NCBI RefSeq assembly: GCF_009905375.1 | Contig: NC_133650.1 | Location: 174,017,485 to 174,081,484, forward strand | Source of the DNA: Apium graveolens | Lineage: Eukaryota; Streptophyta; Magnoliopsida; Apiales; Apiaceae | Direction: 5' to 3' | Length of the DNA stretch: 64,000 nt | Shown: piece by piece, positions 1-9,547 of the stretch | How the letters are laid out: each line of letters begins with the position of its first letter | Numbering within the stretch: the first letter of the stretch is position 1 | The notes under the pieces: generated by a model | Database searches by the model: none | What the model was told of the DNA's origin: nothing | What the model saw: only the letters and a program-made list of their open reading frames with translations | Program-made: the position numbers and the translations under genes

Positions 1-28
1 AGGAATTCCAGGTCGAAATCCAGGGAGG

Positions 29-142
29 AATTCTTTGGTTTTCTTGCTTCCGTGTCTGTTTCTGCTGTTTCTCTTGGTCGAATTCCAGGTCGTGGATCCT
101 AGTCAAAATCCTTCGACCAGGAAGCAAGAAAACCAAAGAATT
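29..142. repeat. 23-bp inverted repeat in the LTR
   Basis: Positions 29-51 and 120-142 are perfect reverse complements (arm ends AATTCTTTGG and CCAAAGAATT), separated by 68 bases. The arms lie in the part of the 5' LTR that is missing from the 3' LTR. In single-stranded form they could make a stable stem. Confidence 0.8.
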
Positions 143-539
143 TTCGAACAGGATTCAGGTCGAAATGTTGACTAGAATCCTAGTCGAAATCCTAGTCAAT
201 AGGCTCATGACCAGAAGCTGAAAAAAAGTGGGGGAAATTTCGACCTAGATCCAGGTCGAAATTTCGACTAGGATCCTGGTCGAATTCCAGGTCCTAGATC
301 CAGGTCGAAAGTTCGACTAGGATCCTGGTCGAATTCCAGGTCGTGGATCCTAGTCGAATTCCTTCGACCAGGATGGCAAGGCTGATGATAGGGATAAATA
401 AATTATGATAATATAATTAAATACTGTAAGGTGTGGGCTACCAGGCCCAATAAAAAGATATATGATACTCAGACCAGAAAGGTTAAGCCTGATGGACCAG
501 ATCAGGCCTGATGAAATAAAGAAGGCCCAAAAGCCCTGA

Positions 540-569
540 TTATTAATTAATTTCGTAATTAATTAATAA
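540..569. repeat. AT-rich hairpin in the LTR
   Basis: Arms 540-550 (TTATTAATTAA) and 559-569 (TTAATTAATAA) are perfectly complementary around an 8-base loop. The same hairpin is kept in the 3' LTR near 10510-10539. No function is shown; it may be a structural element of U3. Confidence 0.6.
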
Positions 570-752
570 GGGAAAAATCAGCTATTGAGAAGAGTCCCGA
601 TAAGGATATAAATCCTTATAGATTAGCCTCAAGGGGACCTAAAAGGATAAGGAATCAGTTTCCTACTATCTAGGACTCCAAAGTCCATTCTAATTATGAG
701 ACTTGCCCACCAAGTCTCCTATACCAAGTCCAATTCAAGGACTCCCAACATC

Positions 753-759
753 TATATAA
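753..759 (+). promoter_or_regulatory. TATA box of the 5' LTR
   Basis: TATATAA lies about 185 bases before the end of the LTR, a plausible place for the U3/R boundary, with transcription expected about 30 bases downstream near 785. The identical box is at 10723-10729 in the 3' LTR. Confidence 0.6.
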
Positions 760-946
760 GGGGCCTCACCCCACAAATCAGAACTACGTTTTTTGGCTTG
801 ATTCTCTAATTCACAGAGATACGTAGGCATCTCGTAAAGGCAGAATTAAGCTACGATACACGAGAGCAGCAATTAAAGGCCTTGAGCTCCCGAATCTTAG
901 TAATAAATACAGCAAATAATAACCTTAGTTTTTTCTCTATAACATT

Positions 947-963
947 TGGCGCCGTCTGTGGGA
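947..963 (+). other. Primer binding site of element 1
   Basis: TGGCGCCGTCTGTGGGA starts two bases after the LTR end. TGG is the complement of a tRNA CCA tail, and TGGCGCCG starts are usual in Tat and Athila elements. The primer tRNA was not identified here; tRNA-Arg is a guess from related elements. Confidence 0.8.
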
Positions 964-979
964 AAGCACAACAACAACC

Positions 980-2880
980 ATGGCGAGAACACGGAGAACA
1001 ATTAGAGCTCTAGAGGAAGGAACAGCATCAGATGCAACCCAGGTGATTTCGTCCACCGTGGAGGTTCCTCCCCATTCGACTTATGCATCTACTCAGGGGG
1101 AAGCCCAGATAGGGGCAACTCAACCTCAGCCACAAGGGACAACTCCCCCGACTATTCAAAGTACGAATCCTCAAGTTCAACAAGTACATATACCTGTGAA
1201 TTCTCGACCCGTCGGGTATGAATATTCAACTACTGTTACTACTAACCCCCCTTATGGGATGCCCCTTCACCCTGAGGTTGGAGGAAGCGGATATGCTGGG
1301 CGAAGCGAAGCACGAGGGCAGTCGCCCCCTATATACGAGGTTTGGGTCCTATCCCTGAGGATCGGGAATTTTCTGGTCCTTACACTGAGAGAGACTCTGA
1401 ATCTTCGGATGATGAAGTGGCCCCGAGAAGGAGGCGTCCTGGAAAAGAGCCAATGGCCGATGGAAGGCAACGCCCCCAAAGCACCCTAGGGGCGAATCCC
1501 CAAGAAGTGCAGGAAAGGATCAGGGCTCATGAGGCTGAAATCCAAAGGCTGAGGCGTGATTTGGAAGCTCACCAGGCCACCAGACCCCAGATACCTCCTA
1601 GGGGGAAAAATCCTCTTCCTGTCATAGACCTGGATGGTCCGGTACGAAGAACGGCTGTTGTCCCAAGAACTGATCCAAGCAATCTCCTTCCCCTTGGAGA
1701 TCCTGATGATCAACTCCACCCTTCACAGAAGAGATAATGAATGCCCATATCTCAAGGAAATTCAAGATGCCCACTATCAAAGCCTATGATGGCACGGGAG
1801 ACCCCGCTAATCATGTTAGGACATTCTCTAATGCACTGCTGCTGCAACCCGTGAATGATGCTATAAAGTGTCGGGCCTTCCCTCAAATCCTGTCGGGTAT
1901 GGCTCAAAGATGGTACAGTCGCCTGCCCCCAAATTCTATTGGATCATTCAGAGAATTAAGTCAGGCTTTTATTAAGCAATTCATCAGTGGAAGAGTCCAT
2001 GAGAAAAGTTCAGCATCTCTTATGAGTCTTGTGCAGGGAGCTAAGGAATCCTTGAGAGATTACCTGAATCGTTTCACAAAGGAGGCTTTAAAAGTCCCGG
2101 ACCTTGATGATAAGGTAGCCATGATAGCACTGCAACAAGAAACTAGGGACGAGTTTTTTAAGATGTTTTTGGCCAAACGACCCCCTGAGAGCATGTTGCA
2201 GCTCCAAGAGAGGGCAGGGAAGTATATCAAAGTTGAAGAAAGTATGAGGAAGACCGTAGTAAGTAATGAGCCCACTGGAGGCAAGAAGCGGAAAGCTGAT
2301 TAAAATATATTACAAAGGACAAATATCCTAGAACCGAACAAAACCCTGATTCAACCCCCAAGAAGGGAGGACCTGGGCAAAAGTTCACTGAATACGCTAA
2401 GCTGAATGCTCCTAGAAGTCAGATTTTGATGGAGATTGAGAAAGACAGAGATATTCGCTGGCCTAAGCCCTTGAAGGCTGATCCCGCCAAGCTAGATAAG
2501 GGCAAGTATCGCAGGTTTCACAAAGATGTTGGCCATGACACCGATGAGTGTAGGCAATTGAAAGATGAAATTGAGTTTTTGATTCGAAAAGGAAGATTGA
2601 ACAAGTATACTGGAGATGGAGGGGACATAAATAATAATAGAAGGAAGAACTTTGAAGATCGTAAGAGGGACCAAGAGGATCAGGGGCGGAATCCCCAACC
2701 TAGAGGGCCGGTTATAAATGCAATTTTTGGAGGACCGCGACGCCCTCGAGAACCTGTGATAAACATGATCTTTGGAGGTCCAACTGCTGCTGGATTGTCC
2801 AAAAATTCCAGAAAGGCATATACTAGGGAGGTTATGCATATTGTTGGAGAAGCCCCAAAGAGGGCCAGGACAGAAGTAAC
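980..2880 (+). pseudogene. gag: gag of element 1 (frameshifted)
   Basis: This encodes the retrotransposon capsid protein. The reading starts at ATG 980, 17 bases after the primer binding site. It passes through several frames: 980 to about 1325, then about 1330-1737, then 1737-2303 (the capsid-like core, with AYDGTGDP and WYSRLPPNSI), then 2426 onward. One C is missing in the C-run at 1325-1329 and one at 1710/1711; both are present in the inverted gag copy at 9583-10162, so these are losses here. A further break and a TAA lie near 2296-2318. The zinc-knuckle-like segment near 2505-2560 (FHKDVGHDTDEC) has Arg (2510-2512) where Tat gag proteins usually have the first Cys. Confidence 0.85.
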
Positions 2881-3274
2881 ATTGGCTTTTGATGATTCCG
2901 ACCTAGAGGGTGTGAAGTTTCCCCATGACGACCCGCTGGTCATAACACCGATAATAGGAAATAGCCCGGTTAAGAGGGTCCTTGTGGATAATGGTGCTTC
3001 TGTGTATATCTTGCTCCACGACACCTTTCTAAGGATGGGGTATAACGACTCCCAGTTGAAACCAACCAACATGCCGATATATGGATTTGCTGGAGTAGAA
3101 TGTCCTGTGGAAGGGATAATCAAATTGCCGACCACCATAGGTACGGAACCAAGGCAAGCAACGCACATGCTGGATTTCGTGGTGGTAAAGGCTAGTTCAA
3201 CTTATAATGCTATCATGGGGAGAACAGGGATACATGCCTCAAGGCAGTCCCCTCTTCCTACCATTCAGTCATGA
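2426..3274 (+). pseudogene. gag C-terminus and aspartic protease of element 1
   Basis: The open frame carries the end of gag and then a retropepsin-type protease that would cut the Gag-Pol polyprotein. The active-site motif VDNGAS has its catalytic Asp at 2987-2989. A flap-like segment (MPIYGFAG) and the late motif AIMGRTG follow, as in Tat proteases. A one-base loss near 3238-3242 then shifts the frame, so the ORF ends at 3274 and RT opens in another frame at 3271. Between gag and protease two near-repeats of a short Gly/Arg/Pro peptide (NAIFGGPRRP and NMIFGGPTAA) lie near 2716-2790. Confidence 0.8.
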
Positions 3275-5430
3275 AGTTTCCTACCCGAAACGGGATTGGA
3301 GAAGAGAGAGGAGATCAAAAAATGGCTAGAAGCTGTTATGTGGCCTCTTTGAGGGCAGATGGTGTTCGGGGGCAGGTTCTTCCTATTGAAGATATGGATG
3401 TTCGAGAAAATGATGAGAATAGAGGAAGGTCAGCAGAAGAATTGGTTTCGGTTCCTTTAGACCCCGAGAATCCTGAGAGGATGACTTTCATTGGAGCCAC
3501 ATTAGAGGAGCCCCTTAGAGGGAAGTTAGTGAAATTTTTGCAAGAAAATAGTGATGTGTTTGCATGGTCAGCAGTTGATATGCCAGGCATAGACCCAGAG
3601 TTAATTACTCACAAGCTAAACGTGGATCCAAGCCGGAAGACAGTGAAACAAAAGAAAAGAAATTTTGCCCCGGAAAGACAAGAGGCTATAAAACAGGAGG
3701 TGGAAAAGCTCTTAGAGGCTGGTTTCATTGAGGAGATTCAATTTCCGGAGTGGTTAGCAAACCCTGTAATGGTGAAGAAGGCTAATGGAAAGTGGAGGAT
3801 GTGTATAGACTTCACTGATCTGAATGATGCATGCCCCAAAGACTGTTTTCCGCTGCCTAGAATTGATATTTTGATTGATGCCACTGCTGGACATGAGATG
3901 CTGAGTTTCATGGATGGATTTAGAAGATATAATCAGATCAAAATGCATAAGGATGACATTCCAAAGGTATCATTTATCACTGACTTTGGTGTTTATTGTT
4001 ATCTTGTTATGGCATTTGGTCTCAAGAATGCAGGAGCCACCTATCAAAGGTTGGTGAATAAAATTTTTAAGGATCTTATTGGAAAGACTATGGAAGTCTA
4101 TGTTGATGACATGCTAGTCAAGAGTCTAGTAAAGACTGATCATATAACCCATTTGGGGGAAGCTTTTGAGGTCCTAAGGTACCACAAGATGATGTTGAAT
4201 CCTACGAAGTGTGCTTTCGGAGTAGGATATGGAAAATTCTTGAGATTGATGGTCTCAAAGAGGGGAATTGAGGCTAACCCCGATAAAATAAAGGCAATCC
4301 TGGATATGGAACCACCAAAAACTGTCAAGGATGTTCAGAAGCTCACGGGAAGGGTTGCGGCGCTAGGACGATTCATCTCCAAGTCAGGAGACAAGTGCTT
4401 GACATTCTTCAAATCACTAAAGAACATCAAAGACTTTGTATGGAGTGAGGAAAACCAGAAGGCATTTGAAGAATTAAAGAAGTATATGGCCCAGGCCCCG
4501 TTGTTGGCTAAGCCAGTTCTGAGTGAAGTTTTATTTTTGTACTTGGCTGTTTCAGAGAGCTCCTTGAGCGCGGTGTTGGTTAAGGAGGAATTGAAAGTCC
4601 AGAAACCCGTATACTATGTCAGCAAAATTTTGCATGGTGCTGAGTTTAATTATTCAGCTATTGAGAAATTCACTTTAGCCTTGGTAATGGCTTCGAGAAA
4701 ACTGCGTCCTTATTTTCAGGCTCACCAGATTGAGGTGCTAACAAATCAGCCCCTGAGAAATATCATTCACAGTCCCAAGGCAAGTGGGAGATTGATTAAG
4801 TGGGCAATAGAGCTGGGAGAGTTCGATCTCAAGTATAAGCCATGTACGGCAATAAAAGCCCAGGCACTAGCTGACTTTGTGGTGGAATGTACCATACCCA
4901 ACCAAGAAGCCGGGGGGCAGGAAGATGCCATACCTCAAGACAAGGGAGTCGATAATGGGGGCAAAGAGAAGGATGATAAAGAATATTGGGTTCTCTATTT
5001 TGATGGGGCATCAAAAACGAACTCCAGTGGAGCAGGATTGGTTTTGCAAAGCCCTGATGGGTTCTAAATTGAGTTTGCTATGAAGCTAGACTTTCCAACC
5101 ACAAACAATGAGGCAGAGTATGAAGCCCTGATAGCTGGCCTTGGTCTAGCTGGGACACTTAGAGTCAAAAACTTAAAGGTTCGTGGAGACTCGAAGCTGA
5201 TCATATCCCAGGTAAAGGGAGAATTTGAGGCAAGGGATGATACGATGGCTAAGTATGTTCGCCTAGTAAGGGCTGTGATGACCCAATTTAATGAATGCCA
5301 TGTTGAACACATTCCAAGGGAAGAAAATGCTAAAGCAGATGCGCTATCAAAGTTTGCTTCATCTGAGATTGAAGAAAGTTCAGGAAGTGTGTATTTCCGT
5401 GTTTTGAAGACACGAAGCATAGATGTTAAG
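3271..5430 (+). pseudogene. pol: Reverse transcriptase and RNase H of element 1
   Basis: RT copies element RNA into DNA and RNase H degrades the RNA strand. RT motifs in order are CIDFTDLNDACPKD, FPLPRID, FMDGF with the first catalytic Asp, FGLKNAGATYQR, and YVDD at 4099-4110. A connection region follows, then RNase H from about 4990 with YFDGAS (Asp at 5002), NNEAEYEAL, RGDSKL and KADALSK. A TAA at 5065-5067 cuts RNase H; the frame resumes unchanged after it and runs into integrase, so this is one nonsense change and not a frameshift. FRRYNQI at the RT catalytic block and FLRLMV later depart from the usual Ser-Gly-Tyr and Gly, further signs of decay. Confidence 0.9.
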
Positions 5431-6693
5431 CTTGTGACTCCCATAGGCTTGGGGACGTCATGGATTGATCCCATCAAGGCTCACATTCAGACCGGTTGGT
5501 TGCCAAGCGATGCAACTGAGGCACGGAAGTTAACTATTCGAGCACTAAGGTACTCCTTGATAGATGGAATTATGTATAAGAGATCTTTCGTGGTTCCTTA
5601 CTTGAGGTGTCTCAGGCCCGACGAGGCACGCTTGGCTCTTGAGGAAGTGCATGAAGGTATTTGTGGGCAACACTTGGGGGGCAGGGCCTTGGCTCATAAG
5701 ATAACCCATTTAGGCTTCTATTGTCCAGAAATGATGGCTGATGCCAAAGAATATGTGAAGAAGTGTGATCGCTGTCAGAAGCATGCACCAGTTGTTAGAC
5801 AACCCCCCGAGATGCTGACCTCTATCAACTCACCTATTCTCTTTGCTATGTGGGGGATGGATATTCTAGGGCCTTTTCCTATGGCCACGGCACAAAGGAA
5901 GTTTTTGATTGTAGCCATTGATTATTTCACCAAGTGGATCGAAGCCAAACCCTTGGCCAAGATCACAACTAAGCAGGTTGCACAATTTCTGTGGGAAAAC
6001 ATTATGTGCCGATATGGAATTCCCCGTATCCTCGTCACTGACAATGGAACACAATTCAACAATGAGGAATTTAAGAAGTATTGTGAAGAAAATGAAATTG
6101 AGTTACGATTCACCTCTGTGGCTCACCCGCAAGCCAATGGGCAAGCAGAGGTAGCAAATCGGATAATCCTGGATGGACTAAAGAAGAGGATCGAGAAGTC
6201 AAGAAATAATTGGGTGGATGAAATACTTCCAATATTATGGGCCTACAGGACTACCTGTAGAGGCACGACAGGAGCAACTCCCTTCATGTTGGCATATGGG
6301 GCAGAAGCAGTAGTTCCAGTAGAGATATCACATTCCTCTCCAAGGATTCAGGCTTTCGATGAAGAAGAAAATAAGGAAGGGCAGAGGTTAGCCCTGGATT
6401 TAATCGATGAAGTGCGAGATAAAGCACATGCAAAGATAGTAGAATATCAGAAAAAGGCTTCATTCTACTACAACCTAAGGGTTAAAGAGAGGTTTTTTAA
6501 ACAAGGTGATCTAGTCTTGAGAAAAATAGAGGTTTCTGGTGTCGGACAGAAAGGAAAGCTTGCCCCGAATTGGGAAGGGTTGTACAGAGTCAAGAGCGTT
6601 CAGGGTAGAGGAACCTACAAGCTGGAAACTATGGATGATTTTGAAGTCCCGAGGACCTGGCACGCGCAAAACTTGAAGGTTTACTACGTATAA
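5431..6693 (+). pseudogene. Integrase of element 1
   Basis: Integrase inserts the cDNA into the host genome. It continues in the RNase H frame (open from 5080). The zinc domain shows H...H...CDRC (about 5645-5785, with GICGQHLGG). The DD35E core has Asp at 5860 (GMDILGP), Asp at 6040 (VTDNGTQF) and Glu at 6148 (NGQAEVANR), with 35 residues between the last two, the expected spacing. The C-terminal GPY/F-like part appears as NWEGLYRVK near 6570. The domain is intact as far as can be read, but it depends on a polyprotein with upstream breaks. Confidence 0.85.
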
Positions 6694-7097
6694 GATAGGC
6701 GAAGTATGATTCTCACTTGTTATTGTGAAAAGTAGGTTTAAAAGCACCTTGAAGCTTTGCTTGCGTAGGATTTTATATTCCAGTAGAATTTACATTGTCT
6801 AGTTATTGTTGATTAGGGTCGACCCATGCTGTGTAAGGTTTTGGAAAACCAGACTTCATATTAAAGAGTTAGAAATTATTTCAATCTAAGGATGTTTAAA
6901 GTTCAAAATTGTAAAGTTAAAATAGAAAGAGGCAAGAAAAGCAACATATGAAATATAACCCCGGAGGGTAACAAGTTCTGATATGAATGAAGTTTAATAA
7001 GAAGATATACAAAAAAAACTTAGGCCTTGGAAGGCTGAGATTCCTCGGAATCACTATCCGAAGTCTCCTCGGATGTCTCAGTCGTTCCTTCGGACGT
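6694..7097 (+). other. Spacer between integrase and the antisense gene
   Basis: AT-rich sequence without a supported ORF. It separates the convergent ends of pol (+) and the antisense extra gene (-), so it would hold the 3' ends of both transcripts; no clear polyadenylation signal was singled out. Confidence 0.5.
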
Positions 7098-8965
7098 CTA
7101 GGTCATCCCCTCCGAAGTCCCTGTAGAGGTTCCCTCTGCGGGAGATGCTGGCTGTTGAGGCGCTGCTCTTAGAGGCTCTTCCACCCTGGCCTTCTTAGCG
7201 ACAGGCTCAAGCTCCTCTTCGGAAGAATCTTCCTCCTCTCCATCCTTGATCATATCAGCAAGCTTCTCAGTAACACCTCCAAGCTCTGGAACTCGCACAG
7301 GGCAAGGAAAGGAGGACTGCTCGAGGATCTCTGGAAAATCATCCTGGATGGCCTCCACAGCAGCGTCCCAGCCCTCTTTGTAGCTAACTGGGTGAAGAAG
7401 GGCATCATGCTCCACCATCAGGTCTTTGAATTCCTGGGTGTCCATCCAGCCATCAAAAGCTTTGTCCTTCTGCGCCTTCAGAATGACATTTTCTGCCCGG
7501 GCCGTTTCCAGGTCAGAAGTGGAAGAGGCCAGTTGAGCTTCAAGGGCCTCTATTTTTTGGTTGGCCTCCTCCAACTTCTTGTTGGCATCTTCCAGGCCAA
7601 CCTTCCAAGCCTTAGCTTGGTGAATTGCCCCTTGGAAATGGGCGTTAGCCTGCAAGAGAAACGGCAGAAGTTTAGAAAAGAAACATGGAAAGATAAGTAT
7701 GAAGGGCATAGGTAAAGGATGTACCGTCGCCAGAGCCTGGGCTCTAAATAGCTCATTCCCCTCTAAGTCCTGTTGAAGGACAAAATCTTGATAGTCCACC
7801 GGGGAGATGGAATGCTTAGACCATTCCTTGGACAGCGCCGTGCTGCCCACGATTGAGTCCTTGCCCCGGATCCCCCAAGCAGGTTGAAAATAGGCCCCTG
7901 GCCTCTACTTGGTGCGCAAAACTTGGCTGGGGCCTTCCTCGCTTGGCTCCATTGCCTGAAGGAGGAACTCAGGGAAGCGATCACCAAGTCGAGGGTCTTT
8001 AAAGACCTTCCCAGCCCTCTTCATCCTGGTTGTCTCCAGGTCCTTAGGCTTAGTAGCCTCCTCAATCTTCTCAGCCACTGCAACAAACGAAGTCAGTTGA
8101 AGATCAATGGAATAAAAAATGAAGGAAATAAAGGAGGTAAGAAAGGGAACTTACTTTTCTTATGAACGGGCGAGAGGCCGCCTTCTACCAAGACGGTCTC
8201 CCGGATAAGATCCCAAGAATGGGAAGTACCGTTGTCTTGTGTAAGGAGGTTGAAAGCTCTAGCCTCCTCCTCAGACAAAGTTATATCATTTGGGCTCCCG
8301 TCCACGGCCAGCCCAAAGGATGATCGAAACAGGGAGCCCCAATCTCCACCTTCCCAAACAATGAACAAGAAATCTTTCTTCCACCCCAAGTTGTTGTCAG
8401 GGATGGACTTCCCATTTACGATATGAAGGATAGTAGGGCGCTGATTTATAGAAACCCAACCCGGACTTTTATCAGGGCTATTCTTGAACTGAAAAATCCT
8501 TCTGAAGACAGCAACAGATGTGGGGACATTGTGCTTGGCGCATTGCGACAGATAGCACAGAATCAGCCTCCAAGAATTAGGGGGAAGTTGGCAAGGGCTG
8601 ATGCCCACATCAGCCAGTAGCAAAGGAATGAATGGATGAACAGGGAGTCTGATACCTGCCCTTAGAGTATCCCTATAGACGCATAGCGCGTCCTTCTTCC
8701 ACTAACAGGCCCTATCGGCCGGACCTGCAAGAACCAGCTTAAAAGGTTCCTTGATTCTGAAGCAGCTGCTCAACTTTTCCAGCTCCTTGGGGTCTCGTAA
8801 GGCACTGATATGATCGTGCGCGTCCAGATGCGCATCAGTCGGGTACTCGTCCCCTAGAGTGTTGATCATATCAATTAAAGAAGTATACCTCGATCGAATG
8901 GGAAATTCGTTGGACATTCTAGCCACGTTCATCTTGGCCAAACGAGTCATTTTTTTGTCAGCCAT
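7098..8965 (-). pseudogene. Antisense extra ORF (aORF) of element 1, four exons, two nonsense codons
   Basis: The function is unknown; genes of this type are the extra antisense ORFs of Tat elements. ATG at 8965-8963 (MADKKMTRLA) follows directly on a splice acceptor (TTTTTTCAG). Introns with GT-AG ends are 8966-9055 in the 5' UTR, 8078-8154 and 7650-7724. Splicing keeps one frame throughout: exon 2 ends in phase 1, exon 3 in phase 0. The N-terminal part holds a globular domain (VFRRIFQFK, WKKDFLFIVWEGGDWG). The C-terminal exon is a predicted coiled coil (KKLEEANQKIEALEAQL) followed by an acidic stretch (EEEDSSEEELEP) with a KKAR basic patch. TAG at 8702-8704 and TAG at 7905-7907 interrupt it. 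It would encode about 570 residues, possibly nuclear. Confidence 0.8.
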
Positions 8966-9155
8966 CTGAAAAAAGAAAGGGGCACGTAAACAGGCTATCT
9001 TAAAACGGCACACAATGGAAAAATAGACACGAAAAGCAAAGGGAGGAATTTTACCTGAAGAAGCACTCCTGAAAAAGGTCTTGAGCTCCGACTTGCTGTT
9101 ATTGCTCTGAGAATCTTAGCATGAGGAGAAAGAAGAAAACTTAGAAATGAGAAGG
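8966..9155 (-). promoter_or_regulatory. 5' leader of the aORF with a 90-base intron
   Basis: On the - strand a donor CAG/GTAAAATT at 9055 and an acceptor TTCAG at 8966 bracket a 90-base intron that ends at the start codon. The leader exon would run from about 9155 (about 30 bases below the TATA box) to 9056. Leader introns are common in plant host genes and unusual inside a retrotransposon. Confidence 0.55.
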
Positions 9156-9182
9156 TAAGAAGTAGTAGCCTCTCCTCAGTTC

Positions 9183-9190
9183 TTTATATA
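9183..9190 (-). promoter_or_regulatory. TATA box for the antisense gene
   Basis: The - strand reads TATATAAA, a canonical plant TATA box, about 220 bases before the aORF start codon and about 130 bases before the leader intron. This suggests transcription of the aORF from its own promoter, opposite to the LTR promoter. There is no transcript evidence. Confidence 0.55.
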
Positions 9191-9315
9191 AGAGGAAAAG
9201 GAAGTTGAAGGGACGAAAGCCCATTAAGAACAAAGGCCCATAGGAAAAAAGCCCAGAAAAAGGAACATTCCAGAATATTCCAAGGATTCTAGAGGATTCT
9301 AAACAGATCAATATT

Positions 9316-9460
9316 AAGCCCAATAAAGGAGGCCCAGTAAGTTTTGGAGAAGCCCAATAAAGGAGGCCCAGTAAGTTTTGGAGAAGCCCAATAAAGGAGG
9401 CCCAGTAAGCTTTGGAAAAGCCCAATAAAAGAGGCCCGGTAAGATTTGGAAAAACTCAAT
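9316..9460. repeat. 34-bp tandem repeat before the 3' LTR
   Basis: Units begin with AAGCCCAATAAAGGAGGCCC at 9316, 9350, 9384 and 9418, with a decayed fifth from 9452. Tandem arrays next to the 3' LTR are a known feature of Tat elements and can seed satellites. The first three units are almost identical, so the expansion looks recent. Confidence 0.85.
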
Positions 9461-9547
9461 AAGGCCCAATAAAAAAGGCCAGGCCCAAATCCAATTAGGA
9501 TTTGGAAAATACAATACCTTAAATTAAAGCCAAATAAAAAAGGCTAG

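Larger units (their letters stand above)
1..944 (+). repeat. 5' LTR of element 1 (left end missing)
   Basis: The right boundary is set by the primer binding site at 947 and by alignment with the 3' LTR, which ends at 10914; both end in ACA. Positions 1-370 are built from short motifs such as GGTCGAATTCCAGGTCG and GACTAGGATCCTGG, repeated in both orientations. The left end lies before position 1: the start of the 3' LTR (9548 onward) has no counterpart here. Sequence from 371 on is single copy and holds the promoter. Confidence 0.85.

Noticed and set aside
5065..5067. Programmed stop or recoding between RNase H and integrase in element 1
   Set aside because: It lies inside the RNase H domain between YFDGAS and NNEAEYEAL, a place where Tat elements have no recoding signal. 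A single nonsense change is simpler.
9316..9460. CRISPR-like array
   Set aside because: The 34-base repeats are directly adjacent with no spacers, and the genome is a plant.
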